DNA from: Gemmatimonadaceae bacterium
Lineage (GTDB): Bacteria; Gemmatimonadota; Gemmatimonadetes; Gemmatimonadales; Gemmatimonadaceae
Assembly: GCA_025451425.1 (NCBI GenBank)
Contig: JANWKK010000109.1
Coordinates: 1-6,275, forward strand
Direction of reading: 5' to 3'
DNA: 6,275 bases
Shown here: positions 4,774-6,275 of the stretch, one piece after another
Numbering within the stretch: the first letter of the stretch is position 1
Layout of the letters: each line of letters starts with the position of its first letter
Position numbers and translations under genes: made by a program
The notes under the pieces: generated by a model
Told to the model about the DNA's origin: nothing
The model's database searches: none
What the model saw: the letters and a program-made list of their open reading frames with translations, nothing else

Positions 4774-5691
4774 GTGGACGACGAGGCGACATCGACACCG
4801 CCGCCGGTTGATCCGGCTGCAATCCTTCGCAGCAAGAGCTTCGTGGTCTTGCTCTTGTTCGCGGCCGTGATCGGCATCGTCGTTTCGCTGCTCGGTTGGG
4901 GTTTCTTGGAACTCGTCCATCAGGTTCAGGTGTGGGTGTTCACCGATCTTCCGAGCGGGCTCGGGCTCGACCCGGTTCCGTCGTGGTGGGCGTTACCGAT
5001 CTGCACGTTGGCGGGAGTGCCGGTCGCCTACGCGATCGCGCGGCTGCCTGGCGGTGGCGGTCATGTTCCGGCGAACGGCTTACAGGTCGGGAGCACCGAA
5101 CAGAACGTGGTGCCGGGCATTGCGCTCGCGGCGCTCGCCACGCTCGGGCTAGGGCTCGTGCTCGGACCGGAAGCACCGCTGATCGCGATCGGTTCGGGTG
5201 TTGCTGTCGCGACGGTGAAGCTTGCCAAGCGGGACGCGCCGCCAACGTTGCTCCTCGTGTTGGGTGCAGCGGGAGCGTTCGCCGCAATCTCGGTGATTTT
5301 CGGTTCGCCGATCGTGGGTGCGGTGATCATCATTGAAGCGTCGGGTCTCGGTGGCGCGACGCTGCCGCTCATCTTGATCCCCGGACTGATTGCTGGAGGG
5401 ATCGGTTCCCTCGTATTTCTCGGTATGGCGGACTGGACGGGGCTCAGCACCTCCGCCTATTCGCTCGCGCCGCTGCACCTCGCGCCGATCGGAACGCCGA
5501 CCCCGGGGGAAATCGGCTGGGCGATTGTGATTGGCATCGCGGCCGCGCTCCTCACGTACCCGATCCACAAGCTCGGGGCTGCGGACCGCGAGTCTCGTTT
5601 CCAAACGAGAGTTCGTGGTGATCCCGATCGCGGGTTTCGCGGTCGCGCTGATGGCATTCCTGTTCGCGCAGATCACGAGCCAGAGCGCTAA
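4774..5691 (+). CDS. ClC-type chloride channel/transporter, N-terminal part (frameshifted gene)
   Basis: ClC proteins are dimeric membrane channels or H+/Cl- exchangers. After a 20-residue Pro-rich cytoplasmic start, helices begin with KSFVVLLLFAAVIGIVVSLL (about 21-40). The selectivity-filter loop reads LPGGGGHVPANG at about 91-102, where classic ClCs have GSGIP. The second signature is GPEAP at 131-135, corresponding to GKEGP/GREGP with the gating glutamate kept at 133. Helices such as LLLVLGAAGAFAAISVIFG (about 159-177) and PLILIPGLIAGGIGSLVFLG (198-217) follow. This form is known from an actinobacterial ClC subgroup. Homology ends at TYPIHKLG (261-268). Beyond GGGG at 5575-5578 the frame runs on for 37 unrelated residues, and the rest of the protein is in the next frame at 5579-6133. 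The GTG is the first start after an in-frame TAG (4771-4773). Confidence 0.88.
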   Translation: MDDEATSTPPPVDPAAILRSKSFVVLLLFAAVIGIVVSLLGWGFLELVHQVQVWVFTDLPSGLGLDPVPSWWALPICTLAGVPVAYAIARLPGGGGHVPANGLQVGSTEQNVVPGIALAALATLGLGLVLGPEAPLIAIGSGVAVATVKLAKRDAPPTLLLVLGAAGAFAAISVIFGSPIVGAVIIIEASGLGGATLPLILIPGLIAGGIGSLVFLGMADWTGLSTSAYSLAPLHLAPIGTPTPGEIGWAIVIGIAAALLTYPIHKLGAADRESRFQTRVRGDPDRGFRGRADGIPVRADHEPER

Positions 5692-6133
5692 CACGGTGCT
5701 GTTCTCCGGCCAGGACGCGCTCGGCACCCTTGTTAAAGATGCAGGCACGCTGTCTGTCGGCACGCTCGTGTATCTCGTGTTATTCAAAGGCATCGCGTGG
5801 GGTATCTCACTCGGATCGTTCCGTGGCGGCCCGACGTTTCCGGCCATGTTTCTCGGCGCCGCGGGCGGTATCGCGCTGTCGCATCTGCCGGGGCTGCCGT
5901 CGTCGGTCGCGATTCCTGTCGGTATTGGCGCGATGTTCGTCGCGTTTCTGCGCCTTCCCCTGTCGGCAATCGTCATCGCTTCGTTTTTGTGTGCGAGCGC
6001 GGGTGCGGGTGCGGGTCCGCTCATCATCGTGGGTGTGACGGTCGGGTATCTCGCTACGCTCGCGATCGAAGGACGCCTCGGCGCTCCCGGCAGCGCCACC
6101 GTCGCTGCACCAAGCGACTCGGATCCGAGCTAG
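5579..6133 (+). CDS. ClC-type chloride channel/transporter, C-terminal part (frameshifted gene)
   Basis: This segment continues the same protein after one G is dropped from GGGG at 5575-5578, which gives HKLG-LRTASLVSKREFVVIP and a 452-residue product, a normal length for a bacterial ClC without CBS domains. It contains helix IPIAGFAVALMAFLFAQITS, a loop, then GISLGSFRGGPTFPAMFLG, where GPTFP (fused residues 352-356) is the third ClC signature (GxFxP). LPGLPSSVAIPVGIGAMFVA and a last hydrophobic helix (SAIVIASFLCA) follow. The tail is short and Ala/Ser-rich. In this frame an ATG at 5531 could start a separate protein, but the residues before 5579 (RPRSSRTRSTSSG) do not look like ClC, and no good ribosome binding site is seen. 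It is therefore better read as the second half of one broken or mis-assembled gene. Confidence 0.87.
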   Translation: MRTASLVSKREFVVIPIAGFAVALMAFLFAQITSQSANTVLFSGQDALGTLVKDAGTLSVGTLVYLVLFKGIAWGISLGSFRGGPTFPAMFLGAAGGIALSHLPGLPSSVAIPVGIGAMFVAFLRLPLSAIVIASFLCASAGAGAGPLIIVGVTVGYLATLAIEGRLGAPGSATVAAPSDSDPS

Positions 6134-6275
6134 CCCCCGTTTTGGCACGCGCGCCAGATTGCCCTGAATGACGATGTGGGTGCGAGCGCGTTTGGTGCTC
6201 GTAGCGTTTGGGTGCTGGTGGGTTGGTCTCGAGAATGCCCTGCCGCTCGGTTTTCGGGTTGGCTTTTGAGCGAAC
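6134..6275. other. Intergenic sequence after the ClC gene
   Basis: I find no convincing gene, terminator hairpin or repeat. The stretch is rich in GT and TTTGG words. A 33-codon open frame starting at an ATG (6168) lacks a ribosome binding site. Confidence 0.4.

Noticed and set aside
6168..6269. 33-codon open frame after the ClC gene
   Set aside because: There is no ribosome binding site, and the Trp/Gly/Val-rich product has no recognisable features. It is probably chance.

Overview
The window is GC-rich, with codons ending mostly in G or C, GTG as well as ATG starts, and actinobacterial-looking protein families: a membrane GGDEF-EAL protein, a DUF5317 protein and a ClC transporter with a GPEAP motif. 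I infer a member of the Actinomycetota, possibly of the Thermoleophilia. That placement rests on family resemblance only.

Left part (1-2550, minus strand). In the direction of transcription there is a 29-residue membrane-type peptide gene with a strong ribosome binding site, then a perfect 9-bp hairpin, a GTG-started membrane GGDEF-EAL c-di-GMP gene, and an unrecognised 81-residue ORF 36 bases past the ancestral end of the EAL domain. The GGDEF-EAL gene has lost one G in a G run at 443-445. Its last 48 codons, beginning AQGYYLSRPLP, therefore lie in another frame and end at 297.

Centre (2690-4270, plus strand). One intact gene, a DUF5317 membrane protein (2693-3289), is followed by about 1.5 kb with no intact gene. 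This stretch holds relics: region 2 of a SigB/SigF-type sigma factor in three frames (about 3385-3639); an encapsulated ferritin-like (EncFtn) gene broken by a TGA and a frameshift (about 3713-4060); and the 3' half of a tRNA-Pro(GGG), from the anticodon loop to the acceptor end (4123-4164), with no 5' half. Such a tRNA fragment is the usual mark of a tyrosine-recombinase attachment site. Beyond it lie two tandem CGTGGACAGCAA copies and an inverted copy of their core.

Right part (4266-6275). Two diverged copies of a short sequence encode, on the minus strand, a Cys-rich C-terminus of the form VRC-x-KWY-x-NGC-x-YCGV. They are out of frame with each other and look like decayed duplicates. A ClC-type chloride channel/transporter gene (4774-6133, plus) follows, possibly leaderless. 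It carries one extra G at 5575-5578 that splits it into two overlapping frames; correcting this gives a 452-residue protein with all its parts.

The genes do not form one pathway. The most informative reading is a scar: an integration site beside sigma-factor and ferritin-cargo remnants, between otherwise ordinary genes. The two single-G changes in the GGDEF-EAL and ClC genes may be assembly or sequencing errors. The central relics carry missing segments and a substitution to stop, which such errors do not explain.
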